Source: Blautia sp. (lineage in GTDB: Bacteria > Bacillota > Clostridia > Lachnospirales > Lachnospiraceae). Taken from it: a stretch of 55,711 nucleotides of DNA. A program made the position numbers and the translations under genes. Below the pieces are notes generated by a model. It ran no database searches. It was not told the DNA's origin and worked only from the letters and a program-made list of their open reading frames with translations. The stretch's first letter is position 1; each line of letters begins with the position of its first letter. The stretch is from positions 1-55,711 of the forward strand of contig JAPFCU010000017.1 of NCBI GenBank assembly GCA_026169535.1. The letters run 5' to 3'. Of this stretch, positions 1 to 8,676 are shown one piece after another.

Positions 1-104
1 AAGCGGCGTGTGGTGGATTTGATGATCACCACCATAGCCGCCACAAGCGACAGCTTGAACATCACATGGAAAATCTGACTGGCGGCACCCCTCCCGTCAG
101 ATAC
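1..104. other. GC-rich edge segment, probable insertion or rearrangement junction
   Basis: The first 100 bases are about 56 % G+C, while bases 101-200 are about 34 %. The change falls where the sensor gene at 105-1280 loses its expected C-terminal domains. On the minus strand, past that gene's TAG stop, the same frame stays open to the window edge and encodes a short hydrophobic stretch (FKLSLVAAMVVIIKS) followed by basic residues. I do not recognise the protein. It could be the end of an integrated element, another rearrangement or an assembly join. Confidence 0.4.
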
Positions 105-1280
105 CTACCCTGTGTAGTCCCTTGTAAACTGTACTTTACTGTAATCGTAAATACCCATCTGTATATTACTTTTTTCAACTGCCACAGAAAAATTTCGAAA
201 AGCACTGCGAATGGAATCTGTCATTACATTGATGGAATCTGCAAGCTCACTAAGCTCAGGGATCTGTGTAATATTATTCACATAAGATTTCGATCCGTTT
301 TCAATGTCTTTCATATCTCTGTTAATCTGATTAAGTCCTTTTACTACTTTACTGTTCGTATAATGTCTGAGAAGAATTGCCGTGATCACAAATAATAACA
401 GAATGTATATTGCAATAAAACCTGAATCCAGAAAAATTTCCCTGATCAGAAGCCTGGAAGGGTACGTTCTGATATAAACCATATCCTGATGCTCCTGCAA
501 AAATGCACAATGTTTTTTTCCGCCAATTTTTATATGTACCATTTCCATAGAAGCTGCTGCTTCCTTCCATGGCAGCCCAATACGCTCCGCATTCTCTTCT
601 TTGTTTGCTACATTAGTGGATGCAAGTATATCACCGTTTTCTTTTGAAACAATATATAATTCTGCTTCTTTTTCAGAAGGGATCAAAGATACAATATTAT
701 TCAGAGAATTCTCTTCTTTGATCTTCATAACCCTTTCAGGAACCAGACCTACCTGTATGATTCCCTTCCCGTCCTCTCTCCAGACTGCCGCATATTGCAT
801 CAGTTTATTTTCCGCAGTATTCGGCGTGATTTCCTGACACATTTCCAGAGAAGAATCTTCTAACATGGGCAAAAAATAATTCATTTGTTCCCCTGACCGA
901 AACGTAAAATGATAATATTCCGGATGTGTTCCAAAATAAATTTCCCCTGAAAGATCAAAAAGATGAATTTCATCTACCTCCAGAATATCTGCAAGCTTTT
1001 TAAGTTCATGGATATCGGTCTCTATTTCCGGATAATGCTCTACAACATAGGACGCCGTTTTCGCTCTCCGAAGGCTTGTGTTTGAAAAATCTTCCAGAGC
1101 TGTATCCAATTCATTTTGATTTTCTCTGATCAGAGTACTGACCTGGCGAAAATAATCTTCAGAGATCCTCTCCAGCTGAGCATGATTTCTCGAAAAACAA
1201 AAATAATAATTCAGAGTTATGATACTGATCAATCCCACCAGAACAATTCCAAATAACCCTCTTGTCAGGCTTTTAATCAT
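105..1280 (-). CDS. truncated membrane sensor protein (Cache-like plus HAMP-like, output domain lost)
   Basis: This 391-aa protein has an N-terminal membrane segment (about residues 8-28), a roughly 240-residue extracytoplasmic Cache-like sensor region, a second membrane segment (about 285-305) and a HAMP-like linker. After the linker it reads EKSNIQMGIYDYSK, which resembles the entry to a PAS or GGDEF output region, then ends after a few more residues (VQFTRDYTG). The GC jump at the same place suggests the 3' part was replaced by other DNA. The start overlaps the stop of the upstream phosphodiesterase gene (ATGA) and follows a good AGGAGGAG site, so the two are translationally coupled. The intact gene may have been a diguanylate cyclase partnered with the phosphodiesterase; that is inference. 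Without an output domain it is probably non-functional or acts only as a membrane sensor fragment. Confidence 0.7.
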   Translation of the reverse strand: MIKSLTRGLFGIVLVGLISIITLNYYFCFSRNHAQLERISEDYFRQVSTLIRENQNELDTALEDFSNTSLRRAKTASYVVEHYPEIETDIHELKKLADILEVDEIHLFDLSGEIYFGTHPEYYHFTFRSGEQMNYFLPMLEDSSLEMCQEITPNTAENKLMQYAAVWREDGKGIIQVGLVPERVMKIKEENSLNNIVSLIPSEKEAELYIVSKENGDILASTNVANKEENAERIGLPWKEAAASMEMVHIKIGGKKHCAFLQEHQDMVYIRTYPSRLLIREIFLDSGFIAIYILLLFVITAILLRHYTNSKVVKGLNQINRDMKDIENGSKSYVNNITQIPELSELADSINVMTDSIRSAFRNFSVAVEKSNIQMGIYDYSKVQFTRDYTG

Positions 1281-3550
1281 AAATCTCCTCCTCTATTTTT
1301 CTCATACCATAAAATAAATTCAGATAACGGCATCGGTTTTCCATAAAAGTATCCCTGTATCATGTCACAGTCGGCTTCCTTCAGATGACGGACCTGATCT
1401 TCATATTCAATTCCTTCGGCAACAGTCTTTATTCCCAGTCCATGAGCAAGCTCTATGAAATTTGATACAATAAACCATGTTTTTTCATTTTCCTCCATAA
1501 AGAATTTTCTGTCCAGCTTAATGACGTCCATATCCAGAACCTTCAAAATCCCCAAAGAAGAAAATCCATAGCCAAAATCATCCAGCGAACACAAGATCCC
1601 ATTCTCATGAAAGGTATCTATCATCTTTTTGATAGCCGGAAGCTGATGGTCTTCTATCATAATTGATTCCGTCATTTCAATTTCTAAAATGCCGTCCGGA
1701 ATATGATATTTTTCCTTTAGAGCAATAATATGATCCACAAATTCCATACTTCCGGTCTTTAAATGTGCTCTGGACAAATTTACAGAAACCGGAAATATTT
1801 CTTTCTTTTCCTTTTTTCGCAGATCCATCAGTTTGCATACATGTTCAAACACATAAAGGTCCAAGCGACAGATCATTCCATTTTTTTCAAACAAAGGAAT
1901 AAAATCAGATGGATAGATCATTCCTTCTCTTTCGTTTTTCCAGCGGATCAAAGCTTCTGCCGCAGGCTGTTTTTTACCGTTTAAATATACTTTAGGCTGA
2001 AGATAGATCTCAAATTCTTCTTTTTCAAGAGCTGCCTCAAACATTTCACTGAGCTGCTTATAATACAGTTCTTTTCTGACAAGTGAATTATCATAAAAAG
2101 TACATGTATTTTTCCTCTGGCCAAATCCTGCCGCACGTCTGGCTTTTCCCTGACACGAACGTATCTCTTCGGTCATATCTCCAATAACATATATGCCTAT
2201 GGAGAAATCAAAAGAAAATTTTGCATCCTTTATTATTGAGCAGGTTGGGAAAGAACCAATTTTGTCTATCAAATCTGTGATTCTTATCTTCATCTCTTCT
2301 TCTGAAGTATAATGAAGTAACAGGAAATAGTGATCTATCTCACTTCTTGCTGCACACTCATCTAATGCAAGTATTTCTTCCATATTGCAGTATATGTATT
2401 TCAGAACTTTATTTCCTTCTGTAATTCCCCATCTTTCATTGACCTGTTTAAAATTAACAATATTAAAGAATACAATTGCATAGCTGCAGGGCTCTGCCTC
2501 TGCGATCAGCTTCTTTCCTTCCATCTGGAATGCCAGACTGTTCGCCCCACTTGTTATGGGATCCACAAACGCAAAATCTTTTAACTGGCAGATCATTTTT
2601 TTCTGAGATTTATATATGTATCTAAGAACAATAATAAAAACACATGCACTGAATAAAATAATGGAAATAAAATATATGACAGGTCTGATGCTTGTTTTGC
2701 TGATAATATCCTGGGGGACAACAGTCAAAAGCGCCCAGTCATTTACGTCCAATAAACGAACAGACACCAGTATCCTGGAGTTTTTTCTATCTTTGATTTC
2801 AAAAATCCCCTGATAATCTTCCTCCAGTTTTTCAAGTACAAGATTTCCCAGACACTCGTCCTTCGGGCTTTCTTTTGTAATGTGCACATCATAAATACTT
2901 TTCTGTTCTTCTTCAGAGCTGAAAATAACTTCTCCCTCCTTATTTACAATCAGGGATTGCCCCCTGCCCTGAAAGTCTGTATTGGCCAGAAGTTTTTCCA
3001 CTGTACTGTAATTTTTTACTCCAACCAGAACAGTTTTTTCATTTCCCGGCTTCTGTATAGGAGAAGAAAAGATAATTTTATGATTCGGAATGTAGGAAAT
3101 AAATGTTTTTTCATACATTTCTGGATGATCTTTTATCCATTCATAAAACAATTCACAGAATACTGGTTTAGAAAATTTTATATCATCCGGATGAATCACA
3201 GCCAGCCCGTCCAGATTCCATGTATCTGCTTTTCTTTTCAGCAGTTCTTCTGTCAGCAGGAATTCCGGCATCCTGGAAAATGTGTCTGCCATTTCTTCGA
3301 TACAAAGATGATTTTCTTTTAAAATATAGGAAACATTAGCAACTGCATGAGTGCTTACATCTGCAACATAACGCCTTGTCTCTCCTATCAGTTTCTGCTT
3401 CATATACATGGTATTTCCAAAAAACAGCAGAATAATGCATAAAAGTGCACAACTGATAAAGAATACTCCCTTTTTATTAAAGGAAGTTTCTATAGGAAAA
3501 ATATCCTCTGAACTTGTTATATTTTTATTTTTCACAGCCTTTTCTTTCAT
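1277..3550 (-). CDS. membrane c-di-GMP phosphodiesterase (Cache, degenerate GGDEF, EAL)
   Basis: The 757-aa protein has a membrane segment (about 28-46), an extracytoplasmic Cache-like domain (about 60-280), a second membrane segment (about 290-312), a GGDEF-fold domain (about 325-485) and an EAL domain (about 505-745). The GGDEF signature is replaced by a sequence around RSEIDHYF, so cyclase activity is unlikely. The EAL domain keeps its key residues: AEALIRW, VNLSRAH, EIEMTES, LDDFGYG, IKLDRKF and AEGIE. It should therefore hydrolyse cyclic di-GMP, with the dead GGDEF domain perhaps sensing GTP. The ATG at 3550 follows GGAAGAGAG at suitable spacing; an upstream in-frame ATG at 3637 lacks such a site. 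The gene overlaps the truncated sensor gene by ATGA. Confidence 0.85.
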   Translation of the reverse strand: MKEKAVKNKNITSSEDIFPIETSFNKKGVFFISCALLCIILLFFGNTMYMKQKLIGETRRYVADVSTHAVANVSYILKENHLCIEEMADTFSRMPEFLLTEELLKRKADTWNLDGLAVIHPDDIKFSKPVFCELFYEWIKDHPEMYEKTFISYIPNHKIIFSSPIQKPGNEKTVLVGVKNYSTVEKLLANTDFQGRGQSLIVNKEGEVIFSSEEEQKSIYDVHITKESPKDECLGNLVLEKLEEDYQGIFEIKDRKNSRILVSVRLLDVNDWALLTVVPQDIISKTSIRPVIYFISIILFSACVFIIVLRYIYKSQKKMICQLKDFAFVDPITSGANSLAFQMEGKKLIAEAEPCSYAIVFFNIVNFKQVNERWGITEGNKVLKYIYCNMEEILALDECAARSEIDHYFLLLHYTSEEEMKIRITDLIDKIGSFPTCSIIKDAKFSFDFSIGIYVIGDMTEEIRSCQGKARRAAGFGQRKNTCTFYDNSLVRKELYYKQLSEMFEAALEKEEFEIYLQPKVYLNGKKQPAAEALIRWKNEREGMIYPSDFIPLFEKNGMICRLDLYVFEHVCKLMDLRKKEKKEIFPVSVNLSRAHLKTGSMEFVDHIIALKEKYHIPDGILEIEMTESIMIEDHQLPAIKKMIDTFHENGILCSLDDFGYGFSSLGILKVLDMDVIKLDRKFFMEENEKTWFIVSNFIELAHGLGIKTVAEGIEYEDQVRHLKEADCDMIQGYFYGKPMPLSEFILWYEKNRGGDL

Positions 3551-3638
3551 AATACTCTCTTCCGTAAAAATCATTAAATATATATTCATCATATATCCTA
3601 ATAATATCAGTATATTATATATGTTTACGTAAAACAAG

Positions 3639-3667
3639 AAAAAGACCAGTTTCCAACTGATCTTTTC
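3639..3667 (-). terminator. rho-independent terminator of the ABC exporter operon
   Basis: Arms at 3641-3651 and 3655-3665 pair over 11 bp with one G-U or mismatch position and a very short loop. On the minus strand a T-rich run follows. It lies just past the stop of the ABC gene at 3714 and before the phosphodiesterase gene. Confidence 0.65.
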
Positions 3668-3713
3668 CTTACTTCTGCCGCTTTATATACAGTATTTTTC
3701 TTTATTTAAAATA

Positions 3714-5456
3714 TCAGGCAAACTGACTCATATAAAGAGCTGCATATTTTCCATTCTTCTTCATCAGCTCCTCATGATTTCCCACTTCCTTAATATCTCC
3801 GTCTTCCATATAAAGGATCATATCTGCATCCCGGATAGTAGAAAGACGATGGGCGATCACAAAACTGGTACGGCCCTTCATCAGCTCTGCCATAGCTTTC
3901 TGGATCAGAACCTCTGTATGAGTATCTACATTGCTGGTGGCCTCATCCAGGATCATGATCTCCGGATCAGAGGCGATAGCCCGGGCAATAGTCAGAAGCT
4001 GACGTTCTCCCTGAGAGATATTTTCCGCTCCCTTGCTCAGCACCATATCATAGCCTCCCGGCAGAGTTTTAATAAAGCTGTGTGCGCAGGCAGATTTCGC
4101 CGCTTCCTTGATTTTTTCTCTCTGCATATTCTCTTCTGAATATCCGATATTTTCTCCAATAGTCCCCTCAAACAGCCAGGTATCCTGAAGAACCATACCA
4201 AATCGGTTACGAAGTTCCTCTCTTGTCATGTCCGTAATTTTGACACCGTCTACTTTAATGGAGCCTCCGTTTACCTCATAGAAACGCATCAGAAGATTGA
4301 TAAGAGTGGTTTTTCCAGCGCCTGTCGGACCTACCACTGCAACTTTCTGTCCAGGCTTTACTGTCAGATTGATTCCATTCATAAGAAGGTGCTCTGGTGT
4401 ATATCCAAATTTTACGTTTTCAAAAGTAACCCGTCCGCTTCGGTCGTCAGGAACCACACACTGTTCACTGTCCGGAATCTCCTCTTCTGCATCCAGAAGA
4501 CTGAAAATACGATTACCTGCTGCCGCTGCTGCTCCAAAACTTCCTACCATTCCTGCAATAGCAGAAAACGGCTCCGCAAAACGCCATGTATATTCCAGCA
4601 TAGCCTGCACGTTTCCTACGGCAATTTTTCCGGCAATGGCCCAGAGACAGCCAACGGCTGCACAAAGTACATACCCAAGATCATTTACAAGAGTTGTGAT
4701 CGGACTGACTGCCCCCGCTGTCGTTTCTGCTTTTCTGGAACTGGTTTTCAGTGCGTTGTTCAGTCCGGCAAATGCCTTCTTTGCACGTTCCTGATAATTA
4801 AAAGTCTGTACCACTGACTGTCCATTATACATTTCTTCTACATAACCGTTCAGTTTTCCCAGCAGTTCCTGCTGTTCCCCATAATATTTCTCACTGGCCT
4901 TCATTACTCCTGCCGCGCTCAAAAGAGAAAGAGGAACCATAATGATCGGAATCAAAGACAATGGCGGACTGATCAGCAGCATCATGATCAAAACACCTGC
5001 CGCCGTTGTCACCTGAGTCACTACCGCGGTCAGATTCTGACTGATGGTATTATTGATAGTGTCTACATCATTGGTAATCACACTTAATATGTCTCCATGA
5101 GTATGGGCATCATAATAATTCAATTTTAAACGATGCATTTTCTCATCAATCTCTCTTCGGATGGTCTGCATCACATTAGCCGTGATCTTTGCCATTCCAA
5201 ATCCCTGCAAAAAGGAAAACAGCTGAGAAACAAAATACAGGGCAACCAGAGCTGCCAGAAGCCAGAGGATTGTTTCCCAGTAAAACACACCGTCTGCAAT
5301 GCTGGCAAAAAGTGTTGTAGTCACCTTTCCCACAAGAAAAGGTGCCAGAACCATAAAAGCCGTACTGATCACCGCTGACAAAATCACCAGGATCAGACGC
5401 AGACGATATGCTTTCAGATAGCCTAAAAGGCGCTTAAATATCGTTGTATTCTTCAT
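3714..5456 (-). CDS. ABC exporter half-transporter, canonical-NBD subunit of a heterodimer
   Basis: The 580-aa protein is a type IV ABC exporter half: six membrane segments (about 20-310) followed by a nucleotide-binding domain (about 335-575). It has Walker A GPTGAGKT, signature ISQGERQLL, Walker B IMILDEATS with the catalytic Glu, and the H-loop His in IAHRLST. The start at 5456 is placed after AAAGGAGG; it begins 1 bp after the stop of the upstream partner gene. The partner has a degenerate Walker B and H-loop, so the pair matches the TM287/TM288 or LmrCD heterodimer type, known for drug or lipid export. This subunit supplies the functional Walker sites; its non-canonical signature (SQGE) contributes to the degenerate site. 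The substrate is unknown; the linked MerR regulator suggests drugs or amphiphiles. Confidence 0.9.
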   Translation of the reverse strand: MKNTTIFKRLLGYLKAYRLRLILVILSAVISTAFMVLAPFLVGKVTTTLFASIADGVFYWETILWLLAALVALYFVSQLFSFLQGFGMAKITANVMQTIRREIDEKMHRLKLNYYDAHTHGDILSVITNDVDTINNTISQNLTAVVTQVTTAAGVLIMMLLISPPLSLIPIIMVPLSLLSAAGVMKASEKYYGEQQELLGKLNGYVEEMYNGQSVVQTFNYQERAKKAFAGLNNALKTSSRKAETTAGAVSPITTLVNDLGYVLCAAVGCLWAIAGKIAVGNVQAMLEYTWRFAEPFSAIAGMVGSFGAAAAAGNRIFSLLDAEEEIPDSEQCVVPDDRSGRVTFENVKFGYTPEHLLMNGINLTVKPGQKVAVVGPTGAGKTTLINLLMRFYEVNGGSIKVDGVKITDMTREELRNRFGMVLQDTWLFEGTIGENIGYSEENMQREKIKEAAKSACAHSFIKTLPGGYDMVLSKGAENISQGERQLLTIARAIASDPEIMILDEATSNVDTHTEVLIQKAMAELMKGRTSFVIAHRLSTIRDADMILYMEDGDIKEVGNHEELMKKNGKYAALYMSQFA

Positions 5457-5457
5457 C

Positions 5458-7182
5458 TCAGATTGCCTCCTTTCCCAACTGTATCTCTGCAATTTCCCGA
5501 TAAAGAGGACATGTAGTTAACAACTCCTTATGTGTTCCGTTTCCTACAATCTGTCCATCATCCACCACCAGAATACGATCTGCATCCAGAATCGTGCTGA
5601 CTCTCTGCGCTACCATGATCACCGTCGCATCTCCAATACTCTCTTTCAGGTTCTGACGCAGCTGACGGTCTGTTTTCATATCCAGCGCAGAAAAACTGTC
5701 GTCAAACACATAAATCTCCGGCTTTTTCATCATTGCTCTGGCGATTGCCATACGCTGCCTCTGTCCTCCGGATAAATTCGTTCCTCCCTGGGCAATGGCA
5801 TCATGATATCCCTGTTTCTTTTTGCAGATGAACTCATCTGCACATGCGATCTTTGCCGCCTGTTTCCAGTCTTCCTCCGTGCCATTTTCCTTTCCAAAAT
5901 TCAGATTCTCCGCAATGTCTCCGGAAAACAGCACATTTTTCTGCGGAACGTATCCGATCAGAGAACGAAGATCCTCCATACGATATTCTTTCGCATTTAC
6001 TCCATCGATCAATACCTCACCGAACATTGGATCATACAGCCTTGGAATCAGTTTTAAGATACTGGATTTACCACGTCCGGTCCCTCCTATAATGGCAGTT
6101 ATCTCTCCGGGGTTTGATACAAAGCTTATATCTTTCAAAATGGGCTCATCTGCTCCCGGATATGCAAATGTCACATGTCGAAACTCTACTGTGGCATGTG
6201 CCGGACGTTTTTCCAGCGGAAAACTTCCGTCCCTGATTGAACTTTCTGTTTCCAGAACTTCTGAAATTCGTTTTGCACAGGCATAGCTGGTAGGAAACAT
6301 CATGATCACCAGTGACAGCATCATTACAGAAGTCAGCACCATACTGATATACTGGCTGTTTGCCACCAGAGATCCTACTTCCATGGCACCTGCATTCACA
6401 TAATATGCACCCATTCCCAGAACAGCAGCTGTAGTAACGCCAAAAATCACACTGATCATCGGCATTAAAAGACTGGTAATACGGCCTGCTGTCATCGCAG
6501 TCATGGCATAATCAGCATTAGCCTCCTCAAAACGACTGCTCTCTGCTTTCTGTTTATTAAAGGCACGGATCACACGTACACCTTCCAGAGACTCCAGAAA
6601 CAGCCGGTTGATCTGATCCAGTTTTTTTCTCAGGCGAATAGAATACCGGGAGGCTAAGATCATTATGATGGTCAGTGCAATAAGAAGCACGGGAATTGCC
6701 ACCAAAAGCACAGAGCTGACCTGTCCTCCTGTAGCAGCAGAAAACACAAGTCCTGCAACCGCCATCATAGGGGCAAGCAGACCCACACGAAGCAGAAGAG
6801 TCAGAAAGTTCTGTACATTAGTAATATCTGAAGTACTTCTGGTAACAAGACTTGCTGTGCCAAATTTGTCCATTTCCACAGCAGAAAACTCCTGTACTCT
6901 GGAAAAAACCTGATTTCTCAGCTGTGCTCCAAAATCTGTCGATATATAAGAGGCAATCTTAACAGACAAAAAGCTGATAATGCAGGACAGCACCGTAATG
7001 CCTGCCATAATTGCTGCATACATCCAAATGACACTGTTTTCGCTTTCCGCAACTCCATGACTTATCATCTGTGCCAGAAAAGAAGGCAGGAGCATCTGCC
7101 CTACAGCCGAAAACAGAACCAGTAAAAACAGCCCTAAAACCTGTTTGGGTTTTAACTTTACTTTTGAAAATATTGTTTTCAT
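5458..7182 (-). CDS. ABC exporter half-transporter, degenerate-NBD subunit of a heterodimer
   Basis: This 574-aa half-transporter has six membrane segments (about 15-300) and a nucleotide-binding domain (about 335-570). Walker A is GGTGRGKSS and the signature is canonical (LSGGQRQRM). Walker B reads VFDDSFSALD, with Asp in place of the catalytic Glu, and the H-loop reads VAQRVST, with Gln in place of His. Those two changes mark the degenerate half of heterodimeric exporters, so this protein should pair with the product of the next gene (3714-5456). It lies 24 bp after the acetyltransferase gene in a three-gene operon driven from the MerR-type promoter near 7800. Confidence 0.9.
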   Translation of the reverse strand: MKTIFSKVKLKPKQVLGLFLLVLFSAVGQMLLPSFLAQMISHGVAESENSVIWMYAAIMAGITVLSCIISFLSVKIASYISTDFGAQLRNQVFSRVQEFSAVEMDKFGTASLVTRSTSDITNVQNFLTLLLRVGLLAPMMAVAGLVFSAATGGQVSSVLLVAIPVLLIALTIIMILASRYSIRLRKKLDQINRLFLESLEGVRVIRAFNKQKAESSRFEEANADYAMTAMTAGRITSLLMPMISVIFGVTTAAVLGMGAYYVNAGAMEVGSLVANSQYISMVLTSVMMLSLVIMMFPTSYACAKRISEVLETESSIRDGSFPLEKRPAHATVEFRHVTFAYPGADEPILKDISFVSNPGEITAIIGGTGRGKSSILKLIPRLYDPMFGEVLIDGVNAKEYRMEDLRSLIGYVPQKNVLFSGDIAENLNFGKENGTEEDWKQAAKIACADEFICKKKQGYHDAIAQGGTNLSGGQRQRMAIARAMMKKPEIYVFDDSFSALDMKTDRQLRQNLKESIGDATVIMVAQRVSTILDADRILVVDDGQIVGNGTHKELLTTCPLYREIAEIQLGKEAI

Positions 7183-7206
7183 AACAGCTGAATCTCCTTT
7201 CTCTTT

Positions 7207-7755
7207 CTATGCTTTTGCACCTTTTACAATTTTGATCCCGGATAGTTTAAAGAACAGTGCTCCAAGAGCATATTTCTGTAAGGAAATATAATCCTCCTGC
7301 GAAACCTTTCCTCCATAATTAAGGATTTCCATCTCTCCATTGGCTCCCTCAATAAAAATATCAGAAGCAGTAAATCCATTTTTCAGATAAAATTTTCGCC
7401 GTGCAATCCTCTGATCTCGATTATCCGCAGCGTTATCCAGACATTCAATCAGAAGAACAATCTTCTTATCCGCATATTCCCTGCATACATTCTGCATAAT
7501 GTAACTTCCGGTTCCTTTACTTCTGATCTTGGAAGATACTGCCAGATAATCTACCATAATCATGTCCTTATATGGGATAAGCACTGTAAATCCCAAAAGC
7601 TGATCTTTTTCCATAGCTGCCATAACAACTGCTTTTTTCTTTTTAACGGAATGACGCAGCGTAAAATACGGTTTTCTTTCTCTCTTTGGAAATGCCTCCA
7701 TATAGATTTCCTTTATTTCCGGCCACTGCTGCTCGGTTACTGCTTTAAACTCCAT
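7207..7755 (-). CDS. GNAT family N-acetyltransferase
   Basis: The 182-aa protein has the acetyl-CoA-binding core of GNAT enzymes: a VDYLAVSSKIRSKGTGSYIM segment (about residues 68-87) matches motif A, with the R/Q-x-x-G-x-G/A loop seen as RSKGTG. The region after it (LLIECLDNAADN, RKFYLKNGF) fits motif B and the typical Tyr near the C-terminus. ATG 7755 was chosen because it follows GAGGAGA; earlier in-frame codons would overlap the promoter. It is the first gene of the operon that continues into the two ABC exporter genes, so it may modify the same class of compound the exporter handles (inference). The substrate is unknown. Confidence 0.85.
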   Translation of the reverse strand: MEFKAVTEQQWPEIKEIYMEAFPKRERKPYFTLRHSVKKKKAVVMAAMEKDQLLGFTVLIPYKDMIMVDYLAVSSKIRSKGTGSYIMQNVCREYADKKIVLLIECLDNAADNRDQRIARRKFYLKNGFTASDIFIEGANGEMEILNYGGKVSQEDYISLQKYALGALFFKLSGIKIVKGAKA

Positions 7756-7798
7756 AATAATCTCCTCTTTCTTCTTGATTTCTCCTTTGTCAGAAGGT

Positions 7799-7829
7799 AT
7801 CATATAATGTACAGTAACTGTACAGTCAA
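7799..7829 (-). promoter_or_regulatory. MerR-type promoter and operator of the acetyltransferase-ABC operon
   Basis: On the minus strand, -35 TTGACT (7824-7829) and -10 TATGAT (7799-7804) are separated by 19 bp rather than 17. A 15-bp dyad, GTACAGT-A-ACTGTAC (7809-7823), lies inside that spacer. Long spacers holding a dyad are the hallmark of MerR-activated promoters, and a merR-family gene starts at 7840 in the opposite direction. A TATAAT at 7803-7808 could serve the divergent gene. Confidence 0.75.
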
Positions 7830-7839
7830 GGGGGTTTTT

Positions 7840-8649
7840 ATGGATCAAAAAAAATATTTATATTCATCTGGAGAATTTGCAAAATTTACCGGTGTCAACA
7901 AACGTACTTTGCACTATTATAATGACATTGGGTTATTTCAGCCTGAAGTAATCCGGGAAAACGGCTATCATTACTATACCTGCTTTCAATTCGCTCAGCT
8001 GGAATTGATCCTCACCTTACGCAAGGTGGGACTTTCTATTGAGGAAATCCGGGAATATGTAACAAGACCATCCGATGAGTCTTTCGCTCAGATGATGACA
8101 AAAAAGAAAAAGCTGATCGACGAATCCATCGAACAGCTTTTATCTGCCCAGACCTTTCTGGAACAAAAGGCAGAACGCCTGAGACTGGGAATGCAGTCTC
8201 ACCACGGCAAAATAGAACTATGTACTCTCCCGGAAAAAAAGCTTGTACTTTCCTCTTCTATCTCCGGACGATATGATGAAGATGATTTTTCCGTTGCCGC
8301 TGAATTTTCACTTCGCCTGAAGAAGCTCTTCCATCTTTATGACAGCTTTGGAAGCCGTATCTCCGTAGACAATCTTCAGAAAGGCAATTTTACCGGCTAC
8401 GATTCCTTCTTTGCCTACTGCCCTCCTGTTTCCGACACCTGGGATGTAATCCTTCCTGCCGGAAAATATCTGCGGGCCTTCTGCATCGGTGACTGGAGCC
8501 GGATTCCTGCTGTTTATCAATCTATTCTTGCTTATGCCCGTGAACATGGTCTGACCCTTACCGGACATGCCTACGAAGAAGGATTAAATGAAATGTCCAT
8601 CAACGATCGCAGCGATTACATTACTATGATCACGATCCGGTACGAATAA
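7840..8649 (+). CDS. MerR family transcriptional regulator with GyrI-like effector domain
   Basis: The 269-aa regulator has an N-terminal MerR winged HTH (about residues 5-75: SGEFAKFTGVNKRTLHYYND and the YYTCFQFAQLELI segment), a helical dimerisation region (about 80-125) and a C-terminal GyrI-like ligand-binding domain (about 130-269), as in BmrR-type multidrug sensors. ATG 7840 follows AAGGGGG. It is divergent from the acetyltransferase and ABC exporter operon, and a MerR-type operator sits between them, so it is very likely their ligand-responsive activator. The ligand is not known. No clear terminator was seen before the convergent ABC-2 permease gene at 8677. Confidence 0.9.
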   Translation: MDQKKYLYSSGEFAKFTGVNKRTLHYYNDIGLFQPEVIRENGYHYYTCFQFAQLELILTLRKVGLSIEEIREYVTRPSDESFAQMMTKKKKLIDESIEQLLSAQTFLEQKAERLRLGMQSHHGKIELCTLPEKKLVLSSSISGRYDEDDFSVAAEFSLRLKKLFHLYDSFGSRISVDNLQKGNFTGYDSFFAYCPPVSDTWDVILPAGKYLRAFCIGDWSRIPAVYQSILAYAREHGLTLTGHAYEEGLNEMSINDRSDYITMITIRYE

Positions 8650-8676
8650 TAACGTCATATCACGGATTTTTCTGTA

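Noticed and set aside
7651..7839. Longer N-terminus for the MerR regulator
   Set aside because: It would run through the divergent promoter and the acetyltransferase start. ATG 7840 has a good ribosome binding site and begins the MerR fold.
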